Source: Anaerolineales bacterium (GTDB lineage Bacteria > Chloroflexota > Anaerolineae > 4572-78 > J111). From it: 64,000 bases of DNA. The notes below the pieces were generated by a model. The model worked only from the letters and a program-made list of their open reading frames with translations, was not told where the DNA came from and did no database searches. Location of the stretch: contig JABTUW010000001.1 in NCBI GenBank assembly GCA_015075185.1, forward strand, positions 1,178,001 to 1,242,000, written 5' to 3'. Of the stretch, positions 25,543-40,701 are shown in pieces (positions within the stretch are counted from its first letter, which is position 1; each line of letters begins with the position of its first letter). The position numbers and the translations under genes are program-made.

Positions 25543-25883
25543 CTTGTCAAAAATCACCCATGTGAGGTATAGGCAATGGAAAGGGAAGTGGTACGATTCA
25601 AAAAATCCTATGCGGCAAAATAGGCAAGCTTTGAAGGTTGGGGCGCGGCTGTGTAACCTGCTCCTTTGGTATGAGAGCTTATGGTAAAGAACACGCCCAC
25701 CCGCTTAATTGTTAATCATACACCTACCTGGCAGGTAATTTTTAGGTATACAGTAAGGACCGGCAACCAATGACCCCTGCCCTTTTATGATAACCAGGAC
25801 ACCTGCCACTTTTTCCCATTGAAAATCTAAAGTATCCAAGTTTATAATTGGTACTCCACTGTGGTTGTATTTGAGGAAGCCTG
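25543..25883. other. gene-free spacer before the HAMP-array kinase
   Basis: Apart from the second AAAATCACCCATG repeat at 25550-25562 I see no gene, RNA or strong promoter here. The sequence is AT-rich relative to its neighbours. The ribosome site GAGGAAGCCTG for the following gene lies at its right end. Confidence 0.4.
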
Positions 25884-32163
<6,280 letters not shown>

Positions 32164-32166
32164 GAC

Positions 32167-32228
32167 TGAGGCTAAGACCAAGGCTGAGGCTGAGGGAACG
32201 ATGAAATACTTAGCCTCAGCCTTAGCCT
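32167..32228. repeat. hairpin of GAGGCTAAG/CTTAGCCTC type
   Basis: AAGGCTGAGGCT (32180-32191) pairs perfectly with AGCCTCAGCCTT (32212-32223), flanked by further GGCTAA/TTAGCC complementarity. It lies between two cotranscribed kinase genes, with no T-run. Confidence 0.6.
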
Positions 32229-32243
32229 TCTTGGAGAAAGACT

Positions 32244-33692
32244 ATGAGCAAGAAAGAAAAGGTCAATATCCTCCTGGTTGATGATCAGCCGGCCAAATTG
32301 CTCAGTTATGAAGTCATCCTGGGTGAACTGGGCGAGAATCTGATCAAGGCTCGCTCTGGGAAGGAAGCCCTGGAGTACCTGTTGAAGACTGATGTGGCCG
32401 TTGTCTTGATGGACGTGAGCATGCCGGAACTGGATGGGTTTGAGCTGGCCGAGCTTATCCGCCAGCACCCCCGCTACCAGAAGACGGCAATCATCTTTGT
32501 CTCCGCCGTACACCTGACAGACATTGACCGGCTCAGGGGCTACCAACATGGAGCGGTGGATTACGTTTCGGTCCCGGTCGTTCCTGAAATTTTGCGGGCC
32601 AAAGTGGGCGTATTTGTTGACCTGTACCGCAAGACCCAGCAGTTGGAACGGCTCAATCGTGAGCTGGAACAGCGTGTCACAGAACGAACGGCGGCCCTGG
32701 ATCGGGAACGGGAATTGCTCCAGAAAATCTTTGATAAAATTCCGGTGATGATTGTTCTGTACCGGCCCGATACGCGCGTCCTGCAGCTTAATCAGGAGTT
32801 TGAGCGAGTCACCGGCTGGTCTACGGAAGAAGCCCGCCAGGGTGACCTAATGGCCCGGTGCTACCCCGATCCAACTTATCGAGAAGAAGTGCAAGCCTTT
32901 ATGGAGTCAGCCCAAGAGGGCTGGAAAGACATCGTGATGACGACCAGGGAGGGGCAGACCCTTCAAACGATGTGGTCCAACCTCCGCCTTTCCGATGAAA
33001 CGCAGGTAGGTATTGGCGTTGATATTACCGAGCGCAAGCGGGCCGAAGAAAGCCAAAAGCTGTTGACCGAAGTTAGAGAACGTAACCGGCTGGCCCATGA
33101 ACTTCACGATAATGTGGCCCAGGCTCTGGGTTATTTAAATTTAAAGACAACCCTGACCCTTGATTTGCTGGCCAACAACCAGCTTGATGAGGTTGAAGCC
33201 AACCTGCGCGAGTTGAAGCAAATTGCCCTTGAAACTTACGCCGACATCCGCAGCGAAATTTTCAATCTGCGGGCCTCTCCAAGAACCACCATAGACTTTT
33301 TGGAGACCCTGCGCCAATATGTGGACAAGTACAAACGATTCTATAATTTAGATATTCAACTTGTTTTTGAAGCAGACGAAGCGTGCTTCAATTTCCCCAG
33401 TGAGGTCGGTATCCCACTCATCCGGACCATTCAAGAGGCGTTAATGAATGTGCGCAAGCACGCCCAGGTGGATCAGGCCCACATTCGCCTGGGGCAAACG
33501 GCGAATGACTGGCGCATCAGTGTAGAGGATAAAGGGCGGGGCTTCGATCTGAGCCGGATAGCGGCAGAGCAGACAGCCAACTACGGCGTAAAAATTATGC
33601 ACGAGCGAGTCGAAGGGGTGGGGGGCCATATCGAAATCAAGAGCGTCCCTGGCCGGGGTACCCAAATTACTCTGCTCTACCCCAAGGGATAA
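32244..33692 (+). CDS. receiver-PAS-HisKA_3 histidine kinase
   Basis: A 482-residue cytoplasmic kinase. Receiver domain (about 7-125) with ILLVDDQPAKLL, phosphoacceptor in VVLMDVSMPELDG. A short coiled coil leads to a PAS domain (about 155-265, IPVMIVLYRPDTRVLQLNQEF). A NarL-type HisKA_3 dimerisation domain follows with RLAHELHDNVAQALGYL near 290, and a HATPase with VRKHAQVDQA and VEDKGRGFDL. The N-terminal receiver suggests it is phosphorylated by another kinase, most simply the HAMP-array hybrid kinase directly upstream, and relays to a LuxR-type regulator elsewhere. ATG at 32244 follows TTGGAGAAAGACT. Confidence 0.9.
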   Translation: MSKKEKVNILLVDDQPAKLLSYEVILGELGENLIKARSGKEALEYLLKTDVAVVLMDVSMPELDGFELAELIRQHPRYQKTAIIFVSAVHLTDIDRLRGYQHGAVDYVSVPVVPEILRAKVGVFVDLYRKTQQLERLNRELEQRVTERTAALDRERELLQKIFDKIPVMIVLYRPDTRVLQLNQEFERVTGWSTEEARQGDLMARCYPDPTYREEVQAFMESAQEGWKDIVMTTREGQTLQTMWSNLRLSDETQVGIGVDITERKRAEESQKLLTEVRERNRLAHELHDNVAQALGYLNLKTTLTLDLLANNQLDEVEANLRELKQIALETYADIRSEIFNLRASPRTTIDFLETLRQYVDKYKRFYNLDIQLVFEADEACFNFPSEVGIPLIRTIQEALMNVRKHAQVDQAHIRLGQTANDWRISVEDKGRGFDLSRIAAEQTANYGVKIMHERVEGVGGHIEIKSVPGRGTQITLLYPKG

Positions 33693-33718
33693 CTATGGCG
33701 GCGTAGCTCGACAGTTCC

Positions 33719-33748
33719 GCGGAGCGAAAAGTGCATTTTTTACTCCGC
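33719..33748. terminator. possible bidirectional terminator
   Basis: GCGGAG (33719-33724) pairs with CTCCGC (33743-33748), with inner AAAAGTGCATTTTT able to extend the pairing. It lies between converging genes; the stem is short, so confidence is modest. Confidence 0.35.
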
Positions 33749-33795
33749 AAACGAGCAATTCTTTACTGAGTTCTTGGGCGACATTGGAGCCGCCC

Positions 33796-34263
33796 TTACG
33801 ATTCTTCCTCATCCAACACACCCAGCAATTTCTCCGCGAGCAGCGGGACATTGACCCCGCGCCATAATTTTTCTCCCCCTGGCTCGTGACGGGTATCCCA
33901 ATAAATTTCCAGACCATTGCCATCCGGGTCGTCGAAGTAGATGGCCCAACTGATCAAGTGATCCACCGCTGCAACCGAGATGCCAGCCTCGGTCAGGGCC
34001 TGGTAGGCCAGGGCCAGAGAGCGGTGGTCGGGGACTTCAAAGGCGACGTGGTAGAGGCCAGTGCCATAAGGATGGGGCTGGGGGGCGTTCTGCCCGACAT
34101 TTTGCAGGGCAATTTCATGGTGAAAGTCGCCGCCGCTCAGAAAAGCGTAATGATCCCCCACCCGTTCGATCACTTTCAGGCTGAAGAAGCGGGTGTAAAA
34201 ATCCACCGCTGGCTCCAAATCACGCACCTTCAGATGAGCGTGTCCAATTTTGGTCTGGTACAT
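33796..34263 (-). CDS. VOC-family (glyoxalase/extradiol dioxygenase) protein
   Basis: A 155-residue metal-dependent VOC protein with two beta-alpha-beta-beta-beta modules: TKIGHAHLKVRDLEPAVDFYTRFF at the N-terminus with His ligand, GTGLYHVAFEVPDHRSL in the middle, and the second-module ending SWAIYFDDPDGNGLEIYWDTR with the Glu ligand. The pattern is closest to catechol 2,3-dioxygenase-like proteins, but many VOC proteins have other activities and no aromatic pathway is nearby. ATG at 34263 follows AAGGAGGAATC. Confidence 0.88.
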   Translation of the reverse strand: MYQTKIGHAHLKVRDLEPAVDFYTRFFSLKVIERVGDHYAFLSGGDFHHEIALQNVGQNAPQPHPYGTGLYHVAFEVPDHRSLALAYQALTEAGISVAAVDHLISWAIYFDDPDGNGLEIYWDTRHEPGGEKLWRGVNVPLLAEKLLGVLDEEES

Positions 34264-34283
34264 GATTCCTCCTTGGTTAAACC

Positions 34284-34342
34284 TTGTAGGACAAGCTGTT
34301 AGCTTGTCCCCCTTTGGACAAATTGCTAATTTGTTCTACAAA
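34284..34342. repeat. double hairpin of the TTGTAGGACAAGCT type
   Basis: Outer TTGTAG/CTACAA encloses two hairpins, GGACAAGCT-GTT-AGCTTGTCC and GGACAAATT-GCT-AATTTGTTC. It is in the divergent spacer between the VOC and sbcD genes. The two hairpins differ in base identity but keep pairing. Confidence 0.6.
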
Positions 34343-34427
34343 ATACTTGCCTCTCCATTTTTGCGCAAAAATTGAAGGTCAGGCATCATGTTTAGACTTT
34401 AGAACAAATGTGTTGTATTAAGGCGAG

Positions 34428-35663
34428 ATGATGACCCAACCTATCAATCTTCTGCATTTGGCCGATATTCACATCGGCATGGAAAATTACGGCCGGCTCG
34501 ATCCGAAATCGGGCTTGAACAGCCGGGTGGTGGATTTTTTGCGCCGCTTAAGCCAGGTGATTGACATGGCCCTGGAGCGAGAGGTGGATGTCTGCATCTT
34601 TGCCGGCGATGCCTACAAAAACCAGCGGCCCAATCCTACCTTCCAACGGGAGTTTGCCCGGCGAATCAAGCGCCTGGCCGGGGAAGGCGTCCCGGTCATC
34701 CTGCTGGTTGGCAACCACGATATGGCTACCGCCGACCGGGCGGCCAGCAGCCTGGATATTTTTGGCGTGCTGGACGTGCCGGGGGTCATCGTGGCCGACC
34801 GGGAGCAGGTCCATCAAATTACCTGCCGGCGCGGCCAGCCGCTGCAAGTGGCGACCGTGCCCTATCCCCAGCGCAGCCGGCTGCTGGCGCGGGAGCAGTA
34901 TCAAAACCTGACCCTGGAGGACCTGGATATGGAATTGGGCCGGATTCTGGGCGAGAACCTGGCCGACCTAACCGCCGAGGTCCAGGAACAGCCGGATATT
35001 CCCGCCGTGCTGACGGCCCATCTGTCGGTGAGCGGGGCCAAGCATGGCAGCGAGCAGAGCGTGATGATTGGCCGGGATGTGGTGGTCATGAAAAGCCTGC
35101 TGGCCGACCCGGCCTGGGATTACGTGGCCCTGGGCCACATCCACAAGCATCAAGAGCTAAACAACGGCCAGCACCCGCCCATTGTCTACCCCGGCAGCCT
35201 GGAGCGAATTGATTTTGGCGAAGAGGGGGAGCGCAAAGGCTTTGTGCTGGTTGAACTGGAACGAGGCCACGCCCAGTGGGAGTTTGTGCCGGTGGAGGCT
35301 CGTCGCTTTGTGACCATTCGCATGGACATCCGGCAGCAGGCGGAGCCGATGACTGCAATTTTGGATGAGTTGGAGCAGCATCCCGTGGATGGAGCTATCG
35401 TGCGGGTCGTTGTCAAGGCGAGCGAGGCCCAGGAAATCCTGCTCGACGAGAAGCCGATGCGCCAGGCGCTGCGCGGAGCCAGCTATGTCGCCAGCATTGT
35501 GCGCGATATTGACCGGCCCCAGCGTCACCGGCTGGGCGGCATTTCCGCCGAGGAGCTGACTCCCCAGGAGGCGCTGGAACGGTACCTGGACTCCAAAGGG
35601 GTTTCGGAGGAACGGAAGGCGCAGTTGTTACGTTACGCCGAGGGAATTTTCAGGGAAGAGTAA
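34428..35663 (+). CDS. sbcD: SbcD/Mre11-family DNA exonuclease
   Basis: A 411-residue Mn-dependent nuclease subunit that processes DNA ends and hairpins with the ATPase SbcC. Phosphoesterase motifs: LLHLADIHIGM (about 8-18), IFAGDAYKN (about 60), VGNHDMA (about 98), LTAHLSVSGAKHG (about 198) and ALGHIHKHQ (about 233). The C-terminal cap (residues about 280-400) ends in AEGIFREE. No sbcC gene follows, which is unusual; the converging dcd gene is next. Start at either of two adjacent ATGs (34428 or 34431), following AAGGCGAG. Confidence 0.88.
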   Translation: MMTQPINLLHLADIHIGMENYGRLDPKSGLNSRVVDFLRRLSQVIDMALEREVDVCIFAGDAYKNQRPNPTFQREFARRIKRLAGEGVPVILLVGNHDMATADRAASSLDIFGVLDVPGVIVADREQVHQITCRRGQPLQVATVPYPQRSRLLAREQYQNLTLEDLDMELGRILGENLADLTAEVQEQPDIPAVLTAHLSVSGAKHGSEQSVMIGRDVVVMKSLLADPAWDYVALGHIHKHQELNNGQHPPIVYPGSLERIDFGEEGERKGFVLVELERGHAQWEFVPVEARRFVTIRMDIRQQAEPMTAILDELEQHPVDGAIVRVVVKASEAQEILLDEKPMRQALRGASYVASIVRDIDRPQRHRLGGISAEELTPQEALERYLDSKGVSEERKAQLLRYAEGIFREE

Positions 35664-35666
35664 AGA

Positions 35667-35775
35667 CGACCGCCGACCACTGACGGCAGACCGCCGTTTC
35701 TATATCCAGCTATTGGCATTTCCACAGGGCGGTATGATTTCTCCTCGGCGGTCGGCGGTCGGCTGTCTGCGGTCA
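35667..35775. repeat. inverted repeat between converging sbcD and dcd
   Basis: GACCGCCGACCACTGACGGC at the left faces GGCGGTCGGCGGTCGGCTGT at the right; units of GACCGCCGACC type are shared in opposite orientation. It could form a long imperfect hairpin and end transcription from both sides. The right end reaches the dcd stop. Confidence 0.5.
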
Positions 35776-36330
35776 GCCTACCTTGGGCAGCGTGATGCCG
35801 ACCTGCTTCTGATACTTGCCCTTCTTGTCGGCGTAGGAAGTGCGGCAGGGTTCGTCGGCCTGGAAGAAAATGACCTGGGCAATGCCTTCGTTGGCGTAGA
35901 TGCGGGCCGGCAGGGGGGTGGTGTTGGAAATTTCCAGGGTGACAAAGCCTTCCCATTCCGGCTCAAAGGGGGTGACGTTGACGATGATGCCGCAGCGGGC
36001 GTAGGTTGACTTGCCTACGCACAGGGTCAGCACGTCGCGGGGAATGCGGAAGTATTCGACCGTCTGGGCCAGGGCAAAGGAGTTGGGCGGAATGGTGCAA
36101 ATATCGCCTTTAAACTCGACAAAAGAGCGGTTGTCAAACCGTTTGGGGTCTACGACGGTGGTATTGACATTGGTAAAAATCTTGAATTCGTCGGCCACCC
36201 GAATATCGTAGCCGTAGGAAGAGACGCCAAAGGAAATAACCCCCTCCCTGACCTGGCTCGACTCAAACGGCTCGATCATGCCGTACTCCCGCGCCATCTT
36301 TTCAATCCAATGATCGGGTTTGATACTCAT
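35773..36330 (-). CDS. dcd: dCTP deaminase
   Basis: Converts dCTP to dUTP (or, in the bifunctional form, to dUMP) for dTTP synthesis. The 185 residues contain [30 protein letters not shown], the signature [16 protein letters not shown] and [20 protein letters not shown], and [15 protein letters not shown] near the C-terminus. Length and motif order match bacterial Dcd. ATG at 36330 follows TAGGAGATTTTA. It is the first gene seen with the lipoprotein gene just upstream on the same strand (nine bases apart), so they may be cotranscribed. Confidence 0.93.
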   Translation of the reverse strand: MSIKPDHWIEKMAREYGMIEPFESSQVREGVISFGVSSYGYDIRVADEFKIFTNVNTTVVDPKRFDNRSFVEFKGDICTIPPNSFALAQTVEYFRIPRDVLTLCVGKSTYARCGIIVNVTPFEPEWEGFVTLEISNTTPLPARIYANEGIAQVIFFQADEPCRTSYADKKGKYQKQVGITLPKVG

Positions 36331-36339
36331 TAAAATCTC

Positions 36340-37143
36340 CTACTTTTTATCCCAATTGACTTCGTAGACTTGGATGCCATCGGCATCCTTACAATTATCG
36401 CTGACCACCCATTTTGCGGTGTCTTCTGAATCCACCCCAGCGCCAACCACCTTGGCTTCAAATTCAACTTCGTCTATATCATCCTCTAAAGCGCCAATAA
36501 AGATACCGTACTTGCCATCTTTGTCGGTTTTGCCAATGTAAGGGCCTTTGTACTTATCCTCGTCGCCTTTCACCTCAATGGTGACATACTGAACCGGATT
36601 ATCGGTATCCTTTTCTCTGACTTCACCTCTAATCCCAACATTGGCGCAGTCATTTTCTTCATCCGTGCTTGCAATTTCGTACCGGCCGGGCGGCGTACCA
36701 GGTTCAGGGGTGTTGGTGGGCGTGGCTACCGGCGAAGTGTCGGCTGGGGCCGGGGCAGGTGCAGGCGCGGGCACTGGCGTAGCCGTGGGTGGGGGGGGCG
36801 GCGGCTGGGTAGGGGGAGGCGGCGGCGGTTGAGTCGGCAGCGGGGTGTCGGTGGGAACAGGTGTATCGGTTGGGGGCAGCGGGGTGTCGGTGGGGATGGG
36901 GGTAGCGGTGGGAATGGGGGTAGCGGTGTCGGTCGGCACGGGCGTAGCCGTGGGTGGGATAGGCGTTATGGTGAAGGTCGGTAAAGGCGTGCGGGTCGGG
37001 CGGGGGGTGGAACGTTGGGCTACCGGCGTATTGGTCACGCAGGCCAGGGTAGCAGCCACCAACAAACAGGGCACGACCAGCCGCTGTACGTTTCGATGAA
37101 GATCAATTCCAGAGGCAATTCTAAGCAGTCGTTTTAGAAACAT
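36340..37143 (-). CDS. lipoprotein with Thr/Pro-rich linker and carboxypeptidase-regulatory-like domain
   Basis: A 267-residue surface lipoprotein. From the ATG at 37143, the N-terminus is a basic stretch then LVVPCLLVAATLAC, a lipobox with the last Cys as lipidation site. Residues about 40-150 are low-complexity Thr-Pro repeats (PTDTPLPPTDTPVPT, polyproline runs), a flexible wall-spanning linker common in Chloroflexota. Residues about 165-265 look like a small beta domain (GIRGEVREKDTDNPVQYVTI, GKTDKDGKYGIF). An upstream in-frame start would add 68 residues of no protein character and is rejected. The ligand or partner is unknown. Confidence 0.7.
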   Translation of the reverse strand: MFLKRLLRIASGIDLHRNVQRLVVPCLLVAATLACVTNTPVAQRSTPRPTRTPLPTFTITPIPPTATPVPTDTATPIPTATPIPTDTPLPPTDTPVPTDTPLPTQPPPPPPTQPPPPPPTATPVPAPAPAPAPADTSPVATPTNTPEPGTPPGRYEIASTDEENDCANVGIRGEVREKDTDNPVQYVTIEVKGDEDKYKGPYIGKTDKDGKYGIFIGALEDDIDEVEFEAKVVGAGVDSEDTAKWVVSDNCKDADGIQVYEVNWDKK

Positions 37144-37213
37144 GGGACTTTTACATGGTGCGCGTGCCTTCGCCCCAGCGCAGGCTACGCTCAGGCAAAA
37201 TCTTCCTGACAGG

Positions 37214-37759
37214 CTATATCCGCATCCCCCGGATGTATTTTTCCCGGTAGAGGGCGATGGAGCGGGTAATCTCGGTTTTGGCCACCAGGGCCGGTTCCCA
37301 GCCCACAGGTTTGGCCCGCTTGCCTTCCAAGTCTTTGTAGACCTCAAAGAAGTGGGCTACTTCTTTCAGGAAATGCTGGGGAATATCTTTAATATCCTGG
37401 TAGTCGTCAAAAATAGGATCACGAGCCGGTACGGCCAGAACCTTGTCATCGGGAACGCCTTGATCCAGCATTCTGAATAAGCCAATGGGCCGGGCCTCGA
37501 TAATGCAGCCGGGAAAGGTCGGCTCATTGACCATGACCAGCACATCCAAAGGGTCGCCGTCGTCATACATTGTGCGGGGGATAAAGCCGTAATCGCCGGG
37601 ATAGTGCAGCGATGAAAAGAGGACACGGTCTAACTTGATGACCCCAATCTCTTTGCCGTATTCATATTTATTGCGTGAACCTTTGGGAATTTCGACAATC
37701 ACGTAAATCACATCAGGGCTATTCGGGCCAGGCTCTAACTCGCGCCATAGATTTATCAT
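37214..37759 (-). CDS. ppa: inorganic pyrophosphatase
   Basis: Family I soluble pyrophosphatase, hydrolysing PPi to phosphate. In 181 residues: EIPKGSRNKYEYG (about 24-36), HYPGDYGFIPRT (about 50), the metal-binding DDGDPLDVLVMV (about 64-75), MLDQGVPDDKVLAVPARDP and FFEVYKDLEGKR. All acidic metal ligands are visible. An in-frame start at 37816 would add 19 residues; the ATG at 37759 begins the conserved domain and is preferred, though its ribosome site (AGAAGAAAG) is weak. Confidence 0.94.
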   Translation of the reverse strand: MINLWRELEPGPNSPDVIYVIVEIPKGSRNKYEYGKEIGVIKLDRVLFSSLHYPGDYGFIPRTMYDDGDPLDVLVMVNEPTFPGCIIEARPIGLFRMLDQGVPDDKVLAVPARDPIFDDYQDIKDIPQHFLKEVAHFFEVYKDLEGKRAKPVGWEPALVAKTEITRSIALYREKYIRGMRI

Positions 37760-38002
37760 GGGATAGCTTTCTTCTCTTGAAAAAGAACCAATAATTTTGT
37801 TACCAGAATTTAGCATGGAAACCCCAGCCCGTCAATCCTGGTGGGTGTGTCCCAAATTTTTGGTAACGTAGGACACGAGAAGCGGGCAACTTGTCCCACA
37901 GAACCGCTTAGAATCTGAGACAGGCCCAATCCTGTAGAACGGCGTTGCAAATCGTCTCGCTTAATGTTATTATAATGACCCAAAACAGGTGAAAGAAGTC
38001 GT

Positions 38003-39484
38003 ATGACCATTAAGATTGAGCGTCACCGCCCGCAAAAGAGGACGAAAATTGTGGCCACCCTGGGACCAGCCAGCACCGGCGAGGAAACACTACGCCGGAT
38101 GATTCTAGCAGGTTTGGATGTGGTGCGCCTCAACTTCTCGCACGGCCAGCCGGAGACATTGGCTCCCGTAATTGAGCGGGTTCGCCGCTTAAGCGACGAG
38201 ATGAACGTACCGCTGGCCATTTTAGGTGATTTACGCGGCCCCCGGATTCGGGTGGGGGAAATGGAAAACGGCTCGATTGAATTGACGACAGGCCAGAAGG
38301 TGGTGCTGACGCCCCAGCCGGTCATTGGGACGCCGGCCCGGATTTCGGTCAGCTTTTCTCAACTGGCCGGTGACGTCCGGGCCGGCAGCCTGCTCCTGCT
38401 GGACGACGGCAACCTGGAATTAAAGGTTGAGACAGTTAAAGATAATGGCGATGTGGTCTGCCGGGTAGTGCAAGGAGGAATCCTCTCCAGCCACCGCGGC
38501 ATCAACCTGCCGGGGCTGCGGGTCAGCCTACCTTCGATTACCAAAAAAGATTACGCCGATATTGATTTTGCGATTGCCCAGCAGTTGGATTTCCTGGCCC
38601 TTTCCTTTGTCCAGTCTGCCAGTGATGTGCGCCAGCTTAACGCCTACTTGGCCGGGGAAGGAGCCAAAATCCCGGTCATTGCCAAGATCGAGAAAAAAAG
38701 CGCTCTGGACGACATCGAGGCGATTGTAGCCGAAGCCTACGGGGTTATGGTGGCTCGGGGCGATCTGGCCCTGGAGATGAGCATTCAGGATGTGCCTATT
38801 GCTCAAAAGCGGATCATCGCGGCCTGCCGCAATGCAGCCATTCCAGTGATTACAGCCACGCAAATGCTGGAATCAATGGTCGAGCGGCACAAGCCGACGC
38901 GCGCCGAAGCCACCGACGTGGCTAATGCCATTCTGGACGGCACCGATGCGCTGATGCTTTCCGGCGAAACAGCCATTGGCAAATACCCTGCCGAAACGGT
39001 GGCCACCATGGCCACCATTGCCGTCCGCACCGAGCGAGCCTGCCTGAGCGGCGAATTGCCCGGCTGGCCGGAAGTGGGCGCACGCCGGGGTATTGACGCC
39101 AATGTGGCTTATGCCAGTCAGGTGGTGGCCGAATCCATTGCCGCCAAAGCCATTGTGATCTATACCACCACCGGCGCCACTGCCCGCCGGGTTACATGTC
39201 ACCGGCCCGAAATCCCGGTGCTGGCATTGACATCTCAGCCTGCCACTCGCTGCCGGCTGGCCTTGACCTGGGGGGTGGAGAGCGATTTGGTGGAGAATAT
39301 TCAAGATACCGGCCACATGGTGAAATTGGCCTTTGAGCATGTCCTCAAACGAGGCGTTGCTGCGCTTGGCGAGACCATTGTGATTACGGCCGGCACGCCT
39401 TACGGCACGCCAGGTCGAACCAATATGCTTAAAGTTGAGCAAATTAGCAACGAATTTACGGGCGAAGAGGCGGTTGATGCTTAA
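38003..39484 (+). CDS. pyk: pyruvate kinase
   Basis: Last ATP-forming step of glycolysis: phosphoenolpyruvate plus ADP to pyruvate. The 493 residues carry TKIVATLGPAS (about 14), VVRLNFSHG (about 45), the B domain, the catalytic VIAKIEKKSALDDIEAI (about 230), MVARGDLALEM, TATQMLESMV and SGETAIGKYPAETV, with a C-terminal allosteric domain ending before the overlap with the next gene. A TATAAT at 37971-37976 upstream may be its -10 box. The start ATG has only a GAAAG-type ribosome site but no alternative fits. The membrane-protein gene overlaps its stop by eight bases. Confidence 0.95.
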   Translation: MTIKIERHRPQKRTKIVATLGPASTGEETLRRMILAGLDVVRLNFSHGQPETLAPVIERVRRLSDEMNVPLAILGDLRGPRIRVGEMENGSIELTTGQKVVLTPQPVIGTPARISVSFSQLAGDVRAGSLLLLDDGNLELKVETVKDNGDVVCRVVQGGILSSHRGINLPGLRVSLPSITKKDYADIDFAIAQQLDFLALSFVQSASDVRQLNAYLAGEGAKIPVIAKIEKKSALDDIEAIVAEAYGVMVARGDLALEMSIQDVPIAQKRIIAACRNAAIPVITATQMLESMVERHKPTRAEATDVANAILDGTDALMLSGETAIGKYPAETVATMATIAVRTERACLSGELPGWPEVGARRGIDANVAYASQVVAESIAAKAIVIYTTTGATARRVTCHRPEIPVLALTSQPATRCRLALTWGVESDLVENIQDTGHMVKLAFEHVLKRGVAALGETIVITAGTPYGTPGRTNMLKVEQISNEFTGEEAVDA

Positions 39485-39935
39485 AGCCGGACTGATTGGG
39501 GCTGTGATTGCTTTTATTTATGTAACAAGTATTACCCTTATCTCGCCTTTTTGTACGCTGTGCTTTACCCCGCTCCTGGGCATTGGCATCGGCTATCTGG
39601 CCAATCGTTTTGATACACCGCCTAATGTTGAAGCCAGCCTGGGACGGGGGGCTATTGCGGGAGCAATGACCGGTTTTGCGGCCCTGTTAGGACAAATGTT
39701 GGCGACCGTGATTAATGCTGTCCTGGTGACAAATTGGACAGATTTGCCCACAGTTTTTAAAGATTGGGGCTTTGCCCAGGTTCCCGATACCAGCGAATAT
39801 TGGCAAACAACCCTCACCGCTAACTCTTTTTGCAGCCTCCTGAACCTGGCCCTCATTGCCGGGTTGGGAGCAGTAGGGGGCTTGATTTGGTTTCAGCGAC
39901 AGCATAAGAAAGCGCATATCACCCTATCTATTTAA
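39477..39935 (+). CDS. small membrane protein, 152 residues
   Basis: Function unknown. Hydrophobic segments: LIGAVIAFIYVTSITLI, CTLCFTPLLGIGIGYLANRF, a Gly/Ala-rich GAIAGAMTGFAALLGQMLATVINAVL, and SLLNLALIAGLGAVGGLIWFQ, giving about four membrane passes. Two Cys in PFCTLC face each other. The layout resembles small DUF4199/YqaE-like membrane proteins, but I cannot name a family. ATG at 39477 overlaps the pyk stop, so translation is coupled to pyruvate kinase. Confidence 0.65.
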   Translation: MLKAGLIGAVIAFIYVTSITLISPFCTLCFTPLLGIGIGYLANRFDTPPNVEASLGRGAIAGAMTGFAALLGQMLATVINAVLVTNWTDLPTVFKDWGFAQVPDTSEYWQTTLTANSFCSLLNLALIAGLGAVGGLIWFQRQHKKAHITLSI

Positions 39936-39948
39936 GAAAGATTTCATC

Positions 39949-40311
39949 ATGGAAAAAATAGAAGCAGCCCGCCGGGGCAAAGGACTGATTGTATTGGAGG
40001 GCGATTCAGCCGAGCAAGTTAAACAGGCCATTCAAAAAGTTAGCACGATTAGCGCCGTTGAAGGCAATCAAGTCAGCTTTGAAGGGCAGCGGATCGTCGA
40101 GGGGCACGGATTTGGCCGGGACGTTAATTGCTATGATATTTATGAGTGCCCTGATGGTTATTTGCTGCACACTTATATGAACACTGGGCCGAATTGGGCG
40201 GCAGCAGGTAAAACCTTACAGGCTATGCTCAATGCGGCCCCTGATCTGACTGTGGCCAAGCGCGCTCATGGGGAGCTGGTCAAGAAGAACCTTGTTTCGA
40301 TGAAGCATTGA
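39949..40311 (+). CDS. hypothetical protein, 120 residues
   Basis: I do not recognise a family. It is soluble, with a ferredoxin-like alternating pattern: GKGLIVLEGDSAEQVKQAIQKVS, VSFEGQRIVEGHGFG, then CYDIYECPDGYLLHTYMN and a helical tail ending KNLVSMKH. It starts 13 bases after the membrane protein gene, with AGAAAGATTTCATC before the ATG, so pyk, the membrane protein and this gene probably form one transcript. A hairpin (ATGAGGCG/CGCCTCAT, 40320-40375) follows. Confidence 0.6.
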   Translation: MEKIEAARRGKGLIVLEGDSAEQVKQAIQKVSTISAVEGNQVSFEGQRIVEGHGFGRDVNCYDIYECPDGYLLHTYMNTGPNWAAAGKTLQAMLNAAPDLTVAKRAHGELVKKNLVSMKH

Positions 40312-40384
40312 GAGATGCGATGAGGCGGTATAACAATACTCTTTCGCTTCTCTCCTCCTCGTCTCTTCGCCTCATTCCATGGTT

Positions 40385-40412
40385 TTGACATAAAAGCCCG
40401 GAATAGTATAAT
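40385..40412 (+). promoter_or_regulatory. consensus promoter for tRNA-Arg
   Basis: Perfect TTGACA (40385-40390), 16-base spacer, perfect TATAAT (40407-40412), with the tRNA starting 19 bases later. Confidence 0.85.
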
Positions 40413-40430
40413 AAAAGTCAGTAACAATTC

Positions 40431-40504
40431 GCCTCCGAAGCTCAATTGGATAGAGCATCAGTCTTCGGAACTGAGGGTTGGGGGTTCAAATCCCTCCGGA
40501 GGTA
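40431..40504 (+). tRNA. tRNA-Arg (anticodon TCG)
   Basis: A 74-base class I tRNA: acceptor GCCTCCG/CGGAGGT with a G·U end pair, D-stem GCTC/GAGC, anticodon stem TCAGT/ACTGA, loop CTTCGGA, T-loop TTCAAAT, discriminator A, no encoded CCA. Confidence 0.95.
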
Positions 40505-40559
40505 TAATTTTAAAGGGTTTCAACCCCCGACTTGCCATGGAATAATAATGATCCAGAAG

Positions 40560-40589
40560 TCCAGCCTCAATAAGCTGGATTTTTTTTTA
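40560..40589 (+). terminator. intrinsic terminator after tRNA-Arg
   Basis: TCCAGC (40560-40565), loop CTCAATAA, GCTGGA (40574-40579), followed by ten T residues. Confidence 0.85.
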
Positions 40590-40701
40590 GCAGTGACGCC
40601 CACAGTATGGCCATATTGTTCCCACGCTTCGCACCCTTTTGGGAACAAAATGGCACGGGAGTATTTAGTGTTTTCCGAAAAGCTCCATAGGAGATCAAAC
40701 C

